This document shows positions 8,928-17,897 of a stretch of 64,000 nt of DNA, in pieces; the stretch's first letter is position 1, and the number at the start of each line of letters is the position of its first letter. This stretch comes from JAOPZW01 sp963803375 (GTDB taxonomy: Bacteria > Actinomycetota > Thermoleophilia > Solirubrobacterales > Solirubrobacteraceae). The notes under the pieces were generated by a model. It did no database searches and was not told the DNA's origin. It was given only the letters and a program-made list of their open reading frames with translations. The stretch covers positions 1 through 64,000 of the forward strand of contig CAWDMB010000004.1 of assembly GCA_963803375.1 (NCBI GenBank), given 5' to 3'. Position numbers and translations under genes: made by a program.

Positions 8928-10222
8928 GGGCTTGTAGGTGTTCAAGGTGGCGGGTTGGTGTCGGCGGGCGCGGGCGCGATCGTGTAGTTCCATTGCGGGT
9001 GGAAGTCGTCGCCGGTCAGGTTGACCGCGGCCAGCGCGGCGTCTGAGACCGTGATCTTCTTCGGGTAGTCGTGCTCGTCAAGGCGGGCGTAGACCTCGAG
9101 ACCGGTGCGGGTCGTGGTCGCGCCGATCAGGCTGACGATCACCTCGTAGGAGGTCAGCGGCTTGCCGCGCCAGTTGTGGCTGACGAAGCTCCACAAGCGG
9201 TGCTCGATCTTGTTCCACTTCGACGTTGCTGGCGGGAAGTGGCAGACGCCGATCTCAAGCCCGGTCTCGTCGGCGAGGCCCTGCAACTCGGTCTTCCACA
9301 GGCGAGTGCGGTTGCCGTTGGAGCCGCCGCAGTCGGCGGTGATCGTCAGGCTGCGCGCCTCGGGATAGCGCTCGCGCCCGAGCTGCTGCCACCAGGCGCG
9401 GATGCTCGCGACCGAGAACTGGGCGGTCTCGTTGGTGATCCCGACGTTGACGAAGCCCTGGTTGGCCGCGATGTCGAGGACGCCGTAGGGGATCGCCTTG
9501 CCGATTGCATCGCTGGGGAAGTCGTGCGTCAGGACCGCGGCGGGCGCGCCCTTCGGGCGCCACTCGCAGCCCGGGTTCTTGAACTCGCCGACCAGCTCCT
9601 TCTTCTTGGTGTCGATCGAGATCGCCGGCTGGCCGGCGTCAAGCGCCGCCTTGACGGTGGCGTTGATGTGACGAAACTGGGCGTCGCGGTCGGGGTGCTG
9701 TTTGCCCTCCCTGGTCTTCGCGTTGGCCTGCAGGCTGTAGCCGAGCCCGCGCAACAGCCCGGCAACCGTCGTGAAATGGGCCTCGTGGCCGAGCTCACGC
9801 AGGCCGTCGGCGAGCTTCCTGACGCTCTTTGCCGTCCAGCGAAGCGGGGACTCCGGATCGCCCCGGCTGTCGGCGTCGACGAGGCGCTCCAGGGCACCCA
9901 AGAGCGCCGGGTCCTTCTCAGCAAGTCGCTTGCGACCGCCGCCCCGGCGGCGCACCCGCCCAGGATCGAGCGTCTCCCCGGACTCCAGCTCACGCAGCCC
10001 CTTGTAAATCGTCGTCGCAGAGATGCCCGTCGCGCGCGCCACCGCCGTCACCCCGCCGCGTGGATGCGAGCGCACCTCGGCCGCGGCCCACAGGCGACGG
10101 CGGCGCTCATCGAGCTCCGGAGCCAGCGCCCTGAACCGCTCGCCGATCGCCGCCTCATCGATCACACCCCCACAGTTCTACATAACCCGCGCGTTTCCTT
10201 TGCGTTATTTAGCTACGAGCCC
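8928..10222 (-). mobile_element. ISAzo13-type insertion sequence
   Basis: The 1.3-kb element lies between codons 30 and 31 of the intron 1 maturase. Its ends are imperfect inverted repeats (GGGCTTGTAG on the left, the complement of GGGCTCGTAG on the right). Comparison with intron 2 shows the uninterrupted site GCTAAGCAGG, with only 2-3 bases (AA/AAG) repeated, so the exact junction is uncertain by a base or two. A single transposase gene fills it. Confidence 0.8.
8942..10165 (-). CDS. ISAzo13-family transposase
   Basis: The intact 407-residue DDE transposase starts at ATG 10165. An N-terminal helix-turn-helix (VTAVARATGISATTIYKGLR, about residues 38-60) binds the ends. The catalytic core shows the family's typical segments: ISIDTKKKELVG with the first Asp, LTITADCGGSNGNRTRLWK with the second, and VCHFPPATSKWNKIEHRLWS with the final Glu. 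It would cut and paste the surrounding element. All motifs are present, so it may be active. It is transcribed against the intron it interrupts. Confidence 0.92.
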   Translation of the reverse strand: MIDEAAIGERFRALAPELDERRRRLWAAAEVRSHPRGGVTAVARATGISATTIYKGLRELESGETLDPGRVRRRGGGRKRLAEKDPALLGALERLVDADSRGDPESPLRWTAKSVRKLADGLRELGHEAHFTTVAGLLRGLGYSLQANAKTREGKQHPDRDAQFRHINATVKAALDAGQPAISIDTKKKELVGEFKNPGCEWRPKGAPAAVLTHDFPSDAIGKAIPYGVLDIAANQGFVNVGITNETAQFSVASIRAWWQQLGRERYPEARSLTITADCGGSNGNRTRLWKTELQGLADETGLEIGVCHFPPATSKWNKIEHRLWSFVSHNWRGKPLTSYEVIVSLIGATTTRTGLEVYARLDEHDYPKKITVSDAALAAVNLTGDDFHPQWNYTIAPAPADTNPPP

Positions 10223-11491
10223 CAAGCAGGATCAGGATCGCCGCTTCCACGCCCTCTATGACAAGGTCGCCCGCAGCGACGTGCTCTGGAAGGCTTGGGG
10301 CGAGGTCCGTGCCAACCGCGGGGCGCCCGGCGTCGATGGCGTGACCATCGACGACGTGATCGGCTCCGGGGTGGGCGACTTCCTCGATGATCTCGCCGAG
10401 AGGCTGCGCGCCGGGACCTACCGGCCGCGGCCGCTGCGCCGGGTTCAGATCCCGAAGCCGGGCAAGCCAGGCCAGCTGAGGCCGCTCGGTATCCCATGTG
10501 TGGCCGACAGGGTGGTGATGGCGGCGGCGAAGACGGTGCTTGAGCCGGTGTTCGAAGCCGACTTCCTCCCGTCCAGCTACGGGTTCCGGCCCGGGCTGTC
10601 GGCTCACCACGCGCTGGAGACGGTCCGCCAGACCGCCACGTGGCGCGGGAAGATGTGGGTGCTCGACGCCGACATTCGAAGCTGTTTTGACGAAATCGAT
10701 CACGACGCTCTGGTCGCTCAGATCGAGCGGCGGGTGTGCGATCGGCCGATGTTGAAGCTGCTCAGAGGTTGGCTGAGGGCAGGGGTGTTCGAGGGCGGGA
10801 TCGTGTCCGCCATCGAGGCGGGCACCCCGCAAGGGTCGCCAATCTCACCGTTGCTCGCCAATGTTGCCCTGCACGTGCTCGATCAGGCGTGGCAGGGTGG
10901 CGGGCAGCGGCTGGGGGTGCTGGTGAAGTATGCGGATGACCTGGTGGTCTTGTGCGCCACCCGTGAGCAGGCCGAGCAGGCCCGCGAGCTCGTGGCGGCG
11001 CTCTTGGACGGGCTCGGGCTGCGGTTGCATCCCGAGAAGACCGGGATCGCGCACCTCGCAAGAGGCGCTCAGGGCTTCACGTTTCTCGGCTTCGAGCATC
11101 GGATGCGAGAGTCGTGGAAGCAGCCGGGTCGTTGGTATCTGCAGAAGTGGCCGTCTCGACGGACGATGGCCTCGATCAGAGGCAAGATTCGCGACCGCAC
11201 GGACCGCCGCTACGCCAGGCTGCCGTTGGAGTGGGCGGTCGAGGATCTCGACCGCGTTCTGCGTGGTTGGGGCAACTACTTCCGCTACGGGAACTCCGGG
11301 CGGAAGTTCGCCCAGATCGACGGCTACGTCAACGAACGCCTCGCGATCCTCGCCAGCGCCAAGCACGGACTCCAAGGCCGAAACTGGGTCGACCGCTTCA
11401 ACTACGAATGGGTCAACCAGCTCGGCGTCTATCGCCTGAACGGGACGGTGACACCAACGCTTGCGTATGCCAGCCGGTGAACGATGTCGGT

Positions 11492-11524
11492 GAGCCGTGT
11501 GCGGGAGAACCGCTCGCACGGTTC
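11492..11524 (+). ncRNA. Group II intron domain V (intron 1)
   Basis: The 33-base hairpin runs GAGCCGTGTGCGG...CGCACGGTTC with the AGC triad, 11 bases after the maturase stop. It differs from domain V of intron 2 at only a few loop and stem positions. A domain VI stem follows up to the intron end at 11597. Confidence 0.88.
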
Positions 11525-11717
11525 GATGCGGCGGCGGGAGGCAACCCCGGCCAGTCGGCCAGCCCGCGCGGCCCCGGAAGCCTCCCGCCGACCCTACGAG
11601 GCAGGCGCGACGCAGCGACACGCCGGCACCGCTCCTTGTGCCTGAAGCAGCAGTGCGGTGTGCAGGGCCGCTCGCCGCGCTGCCACTCTTGATCAGAGCG
11701 CCTGCGGCAGTGGGCTG

Positions 11718-12524
11718 CTACACCGCTACCTCGCTGACCTGGCGCAGGAACGGTCGGATCGTTTGCGCGAGTTCGTGGGGATGGTCGTCGTACGCGGAGT
11801 GCGTGCCGGGCGTCCGCCGGACGTCGACGCCGAGGCGCTCGGCAAGCCGGGCGGCCGCCTGCGCGTACACAGGCAGGCTCTGCTCGCTGACCAGCACCAA
11901 GACGGGCGCCGCGATGGCCGCGAGCGTCTCGTCGTCGGGCAGAAAGCCCTCGTAGCTGCCGAGCTCGACGTCAAAGAATGTCGCGGCGGTGGCCAGTATC
12001 CGTTGGCGCAGGGCGGGCGGCAGATGCTCCCAACTGGCGTCTCCGGAGATGTAGCGCCAGAGCCGTTCAGCCGCCGCCGGCGGCCCGCCGGCGGCCAACG
12101 CTTCCTGCACGAGCGCCGTAACTGCGCCGCGTGCCTTCGGCTCATCGAACAGTCGCACGAGCGCCGCCTCGTGTAGGACCGCGCCGCGCACCGCCTCGGG
12201 ATGGCGGATCAGCAGGCACAGCGCGAAGACCCCGCCGGCGCTGCTGCCATAGACCGCTGCGGGCGTCAGGCCGAGGGCGTTTAGCAGCGCGGCCGCGTCG
12301 TCGGCCTGCTCCTCCGGCGACGTCGTCGCCCACCCGGACGGGCGGGGACTGCGCCCGTTCCCGCGCCGGTCGTAGCTGACGACGGTGAACTCGTCGGCCA
12401 GCAACTCGGCGAGCGTCTCAAAGTGGCCCGCATCGCCCGTCCCTCCCATGATCAGCAGCACCGGCGGACCGTCGCCCCGCACCTCGTGATACAGCTCGGC
12501 ACCGTTGACCGTGATCGTCGGCAT
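11718..12524 (-). CDS. Alpha/beta hydrolase
   Basis: This 268-residue alpha/beta-hydrolase-fold enzyme is likely cytoplasmic. The features in order are LLIMGGTGDAGHF (oxyanion-hole loop), SYDRRGNGRS, the nucleophile elbow YGSSAGG (Ser about residue 98), and a C-terminal GTHS with the catalytic His. The Asp is probably in the VLVLVSEQ strand region. The frame extends upstream to 12587, but the ATG at 12524 gives the usual short N-terminus (MPTITVNGAELYHEVRG). The substrate cannot be told from sequence. It is an apparently intact cargo gene between intron 1 and an IS256 relic. Confidence 0.85.
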   Translation of the reverse strand: MPTITVNGAELYHEVRGDGPPVLLIMGGTGDAGHFETLAELLADEFTVVSYDRRGNGRSPRPSGWATTSPEEQADDAAALLNALGLTPAAVYGSSAGGVFALCLLIRHPEAVRGAVLHEAALVRLFDEPKARGAVTALVQEALAAGGPPAAAERLWRYISGDASWEHLPPALRQRILATAATFFDVELGSYEGFLPDDETLAAIAAPVLVLVSEQSLPVYAQAAARLAERLGVDVRRTPGTHSAYDDHPHELAQTIRPFLRQVSEVAV

Positions 12525-12734
12525 CACCCGACCCCCTTGGTCATGTGTTTCAACGGCATCCTCTCCTCTCGAACCGCACGGGCGCAACGGTCGAACCCCG
12601 CGCCGGCCAGTGACCTTCCACGAGGACGGACTCGCGTCCTTCCATGCGGCTCAACCCCGGTCGCGCTGCAGCGGTCGCCCGAGGGTTGCTGCGAGCTACT
12701 GTCAAATGTTGTGGATGACATGGCGTGAAGACGC

Positions 12735-14139
12735 TCAGGCGGCGACCTTCTCGTCTGTCATCTGGTCGTCGTCGGTGACCTTGATGCCGTCCTTGAACTT
12801 CACGCCGTTGAGCACGTCGGCGACGAGCTCGTGGCCGTTGAAGCGCCGCCAGCGCTGCTGGGCGGCGATGAGCAGCTTGTAGGCCATCGCCAGCGCGGCC
12901 TTCTTGCTGCCGGCGCCCTTCGTGACGCGGGTGCGCAGCTTGACGGTCGCAAAGCTGCTCTCGATCGGGTTGGTCGTGCGCAGGTGGCGCCAGTGCTCGG
13001 CGGGGAAGTCATAGAACGCGGTGAGGTGCTTCCAGTCGCGATCGAGCTTGTCCATCGCCTTGGGGTACTTGGCGTCGAACTCGGCCCGGAAGCGCTCCCG
13101 CGCCGCGGTCGCGTCCACCCGCGACGGCGCTTCGGCCATCTCGTGCAGCAGCGTCTTGGCGCGGGGCTGCAGGCGCTTGGGCAGCGCGTCGAGCACGTTG
13201 GCCGTCTTGTGCACCCAGCACTGCTGACGGCCCGCGTTGGGGTAGACGTCCCTGAGCGCGGCCCACGCCCCGAGCGCGCCGTCGCCGCAGACGAGCTTCG
13301 GCTCGTTCATGCCGCGACCCTTCAGGTCGCGGAGCACCACGGCCCAGCTCTCGGTGCTCTCGCGATAGCCGTCCTCGACGGCCAACAACTCCTTGACGCC
13401 GTCCTCGCGGACTCCGATCACGACGAGCAGGCAGAGCCGGTCGTCCTCGCCCAGGCGGATCTCGACGTGGACGCCGTCCAGGAACAGGTAGGCGTAGCGG
13501 TGGAACTTCAGGCTGCGCGTCTTGAACGCGGCGTGGTCGGCCTGCCAGGTCTCGGCCAGCCGCGAGTCGAGCTCGAGGACAGGCCGGAGGCGTCCTCGCC
13601 GAGCAGGTCCCGCAGCGCGGGCGCGAAGTCGCCGGTCGACAGGCCGCGCAGGTAGAGGATCGGCAGCACGTCGGTGACCTTCGGCGAGCGCCGCGCGTAG
13701 GCGGGCAGGATCCTCGAGCTGAACTTCCGCCGCTGCCCGGTCTCTTCGTCGATGCGCTTGTCGTTGACCCGTGGCGCGCGGATCGGCACGGTGCCCGAGC
13801 CGACCGTCACGCGTTTCGCACTACCAGCCGCTTGCCGTGCTCATCGAGCTCGTCGACGAACGACGCGACGTACTCGTCGGCCTCGGCCCTCAGCGCCGCC
13901 GCGATCATCCGGCGAGCACCCTCACGCGCGAGGTCGTCCAGCGTGACCGCGATCTCGTTGCCCTCCCCGACGGGGAGCCTGCGAAACATCTTGCATGGCG
14001 TGCCTTCCTTCTCCGCCTTCCGGCGGTCGGTCTTGATCAACCGGGAAGGTACGCCGCCTTCGTCTTCAGGCCCGTCCACAACTTCTGGGTATAGCTCGGT
14101 TGCTGCTGCTTTCGCTCCTATGTCGAGCATCGAGAGCAA
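12735..14139 (-). pseudogene. IS256-family (mutator-type) transposase, two frameshifts
   Basis: Three overlapping frames together encode one mutator-type transposase of about 400 residues. They are 14139-13807 (N-terminus, DEYVASFVDELDEHGKRLVV), 13810 to about 13575 (RAPRVNDKRIDEETGQRRKF) and about 13575-12735 (catalytic core with CGDGALGAW, QQCWVHKTANVLDALP and the TTNPIESSFATVK segment that carries the final Glu). One frame change is near 13808 and the other near 13575. Inverted repeats were not identified with confidence. It cannot make a full-length product as it stands. Confidence 0.85.
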
Positions 14140-14429
14140 ATCCGCTCAGAAGCTGAGGATTCGCGTGGCTGACATGTCCGCGACGCATCGAGGAGGACGC
14201 CAATCCCGCCGTCTGCCCTCTTGGATGACGTCGTTGACGTCGACGACACGCTCCACATGCAATGTCTACGATGAGCTGCTGACGCCCCTACTTTGACGTG
14301 CCTGACACGTCAGATCGCGCTCCACATAACGCCTGAAGGCAGCAGCGACTGGACCCGTGGGGCGCCTGGTCTCGCGCTGCCGCGTTCCGGAGCCTGTCAA
14401 GCTCGTGAGACGCTTCGTGTTCGTTTTTA

Positions 14430-14985
14430 GTGAGCGGCCTCCTTCGTGTCGGGCTTGTTGATCCCAGGCGGCGGTCGGCAGCGCGGGCGGCACGGGCGGT
14501 CGGCGCACGAACCGCTCGGGGTTGCGCGCGTAGGCGGCCTCGAGAACCTGGGCGCGCTGGTCGTGGAGCTGGTGCGCTTGGGCGTGGTGGACGGCGGCAG
14601 GGGTCATCAGCCCGATCCCGGAGTGCCGGTGCTGGTGGTTGTACCAGTCGAAGAAGGCGCGGCAGTGGGCGCGCGCGTGCTCGATGTCGTCGAAGCGCTC
14701 GGGGAACTCGGGCCGGTACTTGAGCGTCTTGAAGTGTGCCTCCGAGTAGGGGTTGTCGCTGGAGGTGTACGGCCGGCTGTGCGTCTTGGTGACGCCCAAG
14801 TCGGCCAGCAGGAACGCGACCGGCTTGCCGCGCATCGGGCCGCCGCGGTCGGCGTGCACGGTCAGCACGTCGCGGCCGATCTGCTGCTGCTCGGTCGCCT
14901 GCTCGATCAGCGCCTTGGCGAGCTGGCCGTTCTCACGGTGCGCGACGGTCCAGCCGACCGCGTAGCGGCTGAACACGTCGAGGAT
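14430..14985 (-). CDS. IS3 transposase OrfB, 3' exon
   Basis: This is the C-terminal part of the rve-type integrase domain, starting exactly at the 3' junction of intron 2 with ILDVFSRYAVGWTVA and containing VHADRGG (second catalytic Asp region), SRPYTSSDNPYSEAHFKTLK (with the final Glu) and the usual HRHSGIGLMTP end. An extra G near 14468 shifts the frame after PPALPTAAW, so the native end (INKPDTKEAAH) is lost and the frame runs on to 14266. The damage affects only the last dozen residues. Confidence 0.85.
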
Positions 14986-15064
14986 GTAGGGTCGGCGGGA
15001 GGCTTCCGCGGCCGCACGGCGCGTGCTGGCCCGACTGGCTGTGGTTGCCTCCCGCCGCCGCATC

Positions 15065-15097
15065 GAACCGTGCATGCGGTTCTGCCGCACACGGCTC
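15065..15097 (-). ncRNA. Group II intron domain V (intron 2)
   Basis: The 33-base hairpin on the minus strand runs GAGCCGTGTGCGG...GCACGGTTC with the AGC triad intact, just beyond the maturase stop. The catalytic core of intron 2 is therefore preserved here even though domain I is disrupted. Confidence 0.88.
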
Positions 15098-15108
15098 ACC
15101 GACATCGT

Positions 15109-16449
15109 TCACCGGCGGGCAAACGCAGTCGTGGGTTTCACCGTTCCGGTCAGGCGATAGACGCCGAGCTTGGTGCACCATTCGTAGTTGAAGCGGCTCA
15201 CCCAGTTTCGGCCTTGGAGTCCGTGCTTGGCGCTGGCGAGGATCGCGAGGCGTTCGTTGACGTAGCTGTCGATCGTTGAGAACTTCTGCCCGGAGTTTCC
15301 GTAGCGGAAGTAGTTACCCCAACCACGGACGACATGGTTGACGTTCTCGACCGCGTGTTCCAGCGGCAGCCTCGCGTAGCGGCGGTCGGTCCGGTCGCGG
15401 ATCTTGCCTCTGATCGAGGCCATCGCTCGCGGAGACGGCCACTTCTGTAGATACCAGTGCCCCGTCCTCCTCCAGGACTTGCGCATACGATGCTCAAAGC
15501 CCAGGAAGATGAAGCCCTCGGCGCCTCTTGCGAGACCCACAACCCCCGTCTTCTCGGGATGCAACCGCAGCCCGAGCGTCTTGAGGGTCGCCGCCACCAG
15601 CTCACGAGCCTGTTCGGCCTGCTGTCTGGTGGCGCATAGGACCACGAGGTCATCTGCGTACTTCACCAGCACCCCCAGCCGCTGCCCTGCGCCCTGCCAC
15701 GCCTCATCGAGGAGATGCAGAGCGATGTTCGCGAGCAGCGGTGAGATCGGCGACCCCTGGGGTGTGCCCGCTTCGATCGCGGACACGATCCCGCCCTCGA
15801 ACACCCCCGCCCGAAGCCAACCCCTCAGCAGCTTCAACATCCGCCGATCGGACACCCGCCGCTCGATCTGAGCGACCAGCGCCGAATGCGAAATCTCGTC
15901 AAAACAGCTTTGGATGTCTGCGTCTAGCGCCCACACCTTGCGCCGGTTCACGGTCCTCCTGACCATTTCCAGCGCATGGTGGGCCGACAACTGCGGGCGA
16001 AACCCGTAGCTGCTGGGCAGGAAGTCGGCTTCGAAGATCGGCTCCAGCACCGCCTTCGTAGCTGCCATCACAACCCTGTCGGCCACAGTGGGAATACCGA
16101 GCGGCCTCAACTGGCCTGGCCTGCCCGGCTTCGGGATGGAAACCCGCCGCAACGGCCGTGGCCGGTAGGTACCGGCGCGCAGCTTCTTGGCGAGCTCGTC
16201 GAGGAAGTCGCCCACCCCGGAGCGCACGATGTCGTCGATGGTCACGCCATCGACGCCCGCGGCTCCGCGGTTGGCACGGACCTCGCCCCAAGCCTTCCAG
16301 AGCACGTCGCTGCGGGCGACCTTGTCATAGAGGGCATGAAAACGACGATCACGATCCTGCTTAGCACAGCGGTAGATCACGCGTTGGAGAGCACGAACAC
16401 GATCCACGCCCTTGGCGCGGCTGACGGACCTAGCCGATTCGGCACTCAT
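15109..16449 (-). CDS. ltrA: Group II intron reverse transcriptase/maturase (intact)
   Basis: The intact protein of about 446 residues would assist splicing and copy the spliced intron lariat into target DNA. Its order is an N-terminal RT-0 region, RT blocks with KPGRPGQLRPLGIPTVADRV and LPSSYGFRPQLSAHHALEMV, PQGSPISPLLANIAL, the catalytic YADD, then maturase domain X (VRGWGNYFRYGNSGQK). It lacks the long HNH endonuclease tail seen in intron 3. The ATG at 16449 is chosen because the same codon begins the intron 1 copy and follows a GAAGGA-like ribosome site; the frame extends upstream to 16476. It could act in trans on intron 1. Confidence 0.92.
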   Translation of the reverse strand: MSAESARSVSRAKGVDRVRALQRVIYRCAKQDRDRRFHALYDKVARSDVLWKAWGEVRANRGAAGVDGVTIDDIVRSGVGDFLDELAKKLRAGTYRPRPLRRVSIPKPGRPGQLRPLGIPTVADRVVMAATKAVLEPIFEADFLPSSYGFRPQLSAHHALEMVRRTVNRRKVWALDADIQSCFDEISHSALVAQIERRVSDRRMLKLLRGWLRAGVFEGGIVSAIEAGTPQGSPISPLLANIALHLLDEAWQGAGQRLGVLVKYADDLVVLCATRQQAEQARELVAATLKTLGLRLHPEKTGVVGLARGAEGFIFLGFEHRMRKSWRRTGHWYLQKWPSPRAMASIRGKIRDRTDRRYARLPLEHAVENVNHVVRGWGNYFRYGNSGQKFSTIDSYVNERLAILASAKHGLQGRNWVSRFNYEWCTKLGVYRLTGTVKPTTAFARR

Positions 16450-16717
16450 CAAGTCCTTCTCATCCTTCCCGTGCATCGATGAAGCGCGGGCCCTTCGCTC
16501 CTGGCGGGTTATGTTGTCCCGCCGATCAGCACTACTACGACCCGCTCCGACTGCCGCTCGGCCGCCCTAACCACTTCCCGGGTTCGCCGGTTATAGGCGG
16601 GCATCGCTACCCGTCACCCCGCAGGCGACGGGGCCGAGACGGCTCTCCCGAGTTCCCAGGACGACCATCCGCCTCGAGTTTCGGGGTTTTCGGCGGAGCT
16701 GCGTGAGTTCAGCTCAG

Positions 16718-17725
16718 TCAGCCTGCGCGTAGGCAGCACTTCTTGTACTTGCGCCTGGTGCCGCACCAGCAGGGTTCGTTGCGTTCGGGTGGCCAGGGTT
16801 TGAGGGCGGCGCCGCGTTCGATGAGCTCGGTGGCGTAGCTGGCGCGGCTGTCGGATTGTTCGGGGTCGCGGTCGTGGTCGCTGCACCAGGGGAGGTATTC
16901 GTCGATCGCGATCGGTGTGAGCGCGAGGCGCGCGACGCCTTGGGCTTTGAGGTCTCGGAGCAGTAGCTCCAGCCGGGCGCAGTAGGCGGCGTAGGGTCCG
17001 TGCTGGTAGTCCTCGGCGAAGCTTGGCCAGGTCTCGAGCGCGCGGGCGTACTCGTCGGCCGGGAACCAGGCGAGGCCGATGGACGCCCGGTGCGGGGGGA
17101 GCGGCCTGGTCGTGGCGCGGTCGCGGTGGAACGCCTCGATGCCCGCTTGCTCCTCCTGTTCTTGGCGCTCGACGAGCTCTTCGGCGCGCAGTTGCAGGTC
17201 GTCTGGTGGGCGGCCGAGCACGTCGAGGGTCTCGGCGCGCTCGCCGGTGAGCATCCAGATCATGTCGTCGTCGGCGGCGCCGCCGGCGGCGAGCGCCAGC
17301 TCGAGCCCTGTGGTTTGCCATCGCAGCGCCTCGGCGTGCAGCCCGATGTCGGCGTAGGCGCAGCCCGCTGTCTGGTAGAGCCAGGGGTCGCGTGGGCGCT
17401 CGCGCTGCGCTTTGTGCCAGGCGTCGTCGGCTTCCGCGGTGCGCCCGGCGCGCAGCAGCAGCTCGGCGATCAGCGCCTGCGCGCTGGGATGGTCGTCGAG
17501 CTCGCCGTCGAAGCCCGCGGCGAGCGCTTGGCGCATCGCGTCGACCGCGTCGTCGAAGCGGCCGAGCTGCTGGTAGGCGTAAGCGAGCTCGTCGAGGTAC
17601 TCGGCGCGGTGAGGCTGCGCTTCGGGCAGCTCGATCGCGCGCGTGATCAGGCGCACGCGCGCGTGGTTGTCGTCACGCTCGCGGGCCACATCGAGCTCGC
17701 GGTCGATCGCCTGAAGGTCAGCCAC
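16718..17725 (-). CDS. TPR-like protein with C-terminal SEC-C zinc motif (transposon passenger)
   Basis: This is a 335-residue cytoplasmic protein. Residues 10-200 are tetratricopeptide-like helices (AYAYQQLGRFDDAVDAMRQA is a clear unit). Residues 200-310 are an unassigned region rich in Trp and acidic residues. The C-terminus is a SEC-C motif, NEPCWCGTRRKYKKCC, a zinc-binding module found at the end of SecA and of many unrelated proteins. The function is unknown; SEC-C proteins can act as adaptors or accompany mobile DNA. It starts at 17725, 172 bases from the divergent transposase start, so the two genes may share a promoter region. It is not required for recognising the element as a transposon and may be adaptive cargo. 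Confidence 0.85.
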   Translation of the reverse strand: MADLQAIDRELDVARERDDNHARVRLITRAIELPEAQPHRAEYLDELAYAYQQLGRFDDAVDAMRQALAAGFDGELDDHPSAQALIAELLLRAGRTAEADDAWHKAQRERPRDPWLYQTAGCAYADIGLHAEALRWQTTGLELALAAGGAADDDMIWMLTGERAETLDVLGRPPDDLQLRAEELVERQEQEEQAGIEAFHRDRATTRPLPPHRASIGLAWFPADEYARALETWPSFAEDYQHGPYAAYCARLELLLRDLKAQGVARLALTPIAIDEYLPWCSDHDRDPEQSDSRASYATELIERGAALKPWPPERNEPCWCGTRRKYKKCCLRAG

Positions 17726-17897
17726 GCGCCGAACGCTAGCCCCGGCGCCTGAGCGCAGCAGCCGCGGGCGCCAGCCGTCCCGGCGCCGCGAGCGGGCAGG
17801 GAGAGGGCGCGGCGACCCCGAATCCGGTGGGCGTCAAGCCGATCTGGCCGCGGGTCGCTTCAGACGTTCCCGCGGCCCTGTACCGGGAGTCGCCGCC

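Larger units (their letters stand above)
8839..11480 (+). pseudogene. ltrA: Group II intron reverse transcriptase/maturase, split by an IS
   Basis: Codons 1-30 (MSAESARSVSRATGVDRVRA onward) are at 8839-8927. The frame resumes at about 10223 with QDQDRRFHALYDK and continues to 11480. The joined protein matches the intact intron 2 enzyme almost residue for residue: RT domain with FLPSSYGFRPGLSAHHAL, the catalytic YADD at 10929-10940, and the maturase domain X (LRGWGNYFRYGNSG). The downstream piece has an open frame beginning inside the IS, but it lacks the native N-terminus. Probably non-functional. Confidence 0.88.
8272..11597 (+). mobile_element. Group II intron 1 (interrupted by an ISAzo13-type element)
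   Basis: The boundaries come from comparison with intron 2. Both begin GTGCGCCGAG and both end GCCTCCCGCCGACCCTAC. Domains I-III occupy 8272-8838, the RT frame begins at ATG 8839, and domain V is at 11492-11524. Removing the IS at 8928-10222 leaves about 2.03 kb, the same net length as intron 2. It sits in the intergenic space between the Apea-HEPN gene and the hydrolase gene, in the direction opposite to both. Confidence 0.88.

Noticed and set aside
4271..14139. Frameshifts in the intron 3 maturase and the IS256 transposase as sequencing errors
   Set aside because: Dozens of housekeeping genes from 32,100 to 64,000 have no frameshifts, so a general indel problem is unlikely. Errors at single sites cannot be excluded (for example the extra G near 14468).
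14140..14394. Inverted repeat end of the IS256 element
   Set aside because: A stretch near 14250-14270 resembles the left flank at about 12705-12725 only weakly, so boundaries were not assigned. The interval holds no gene.
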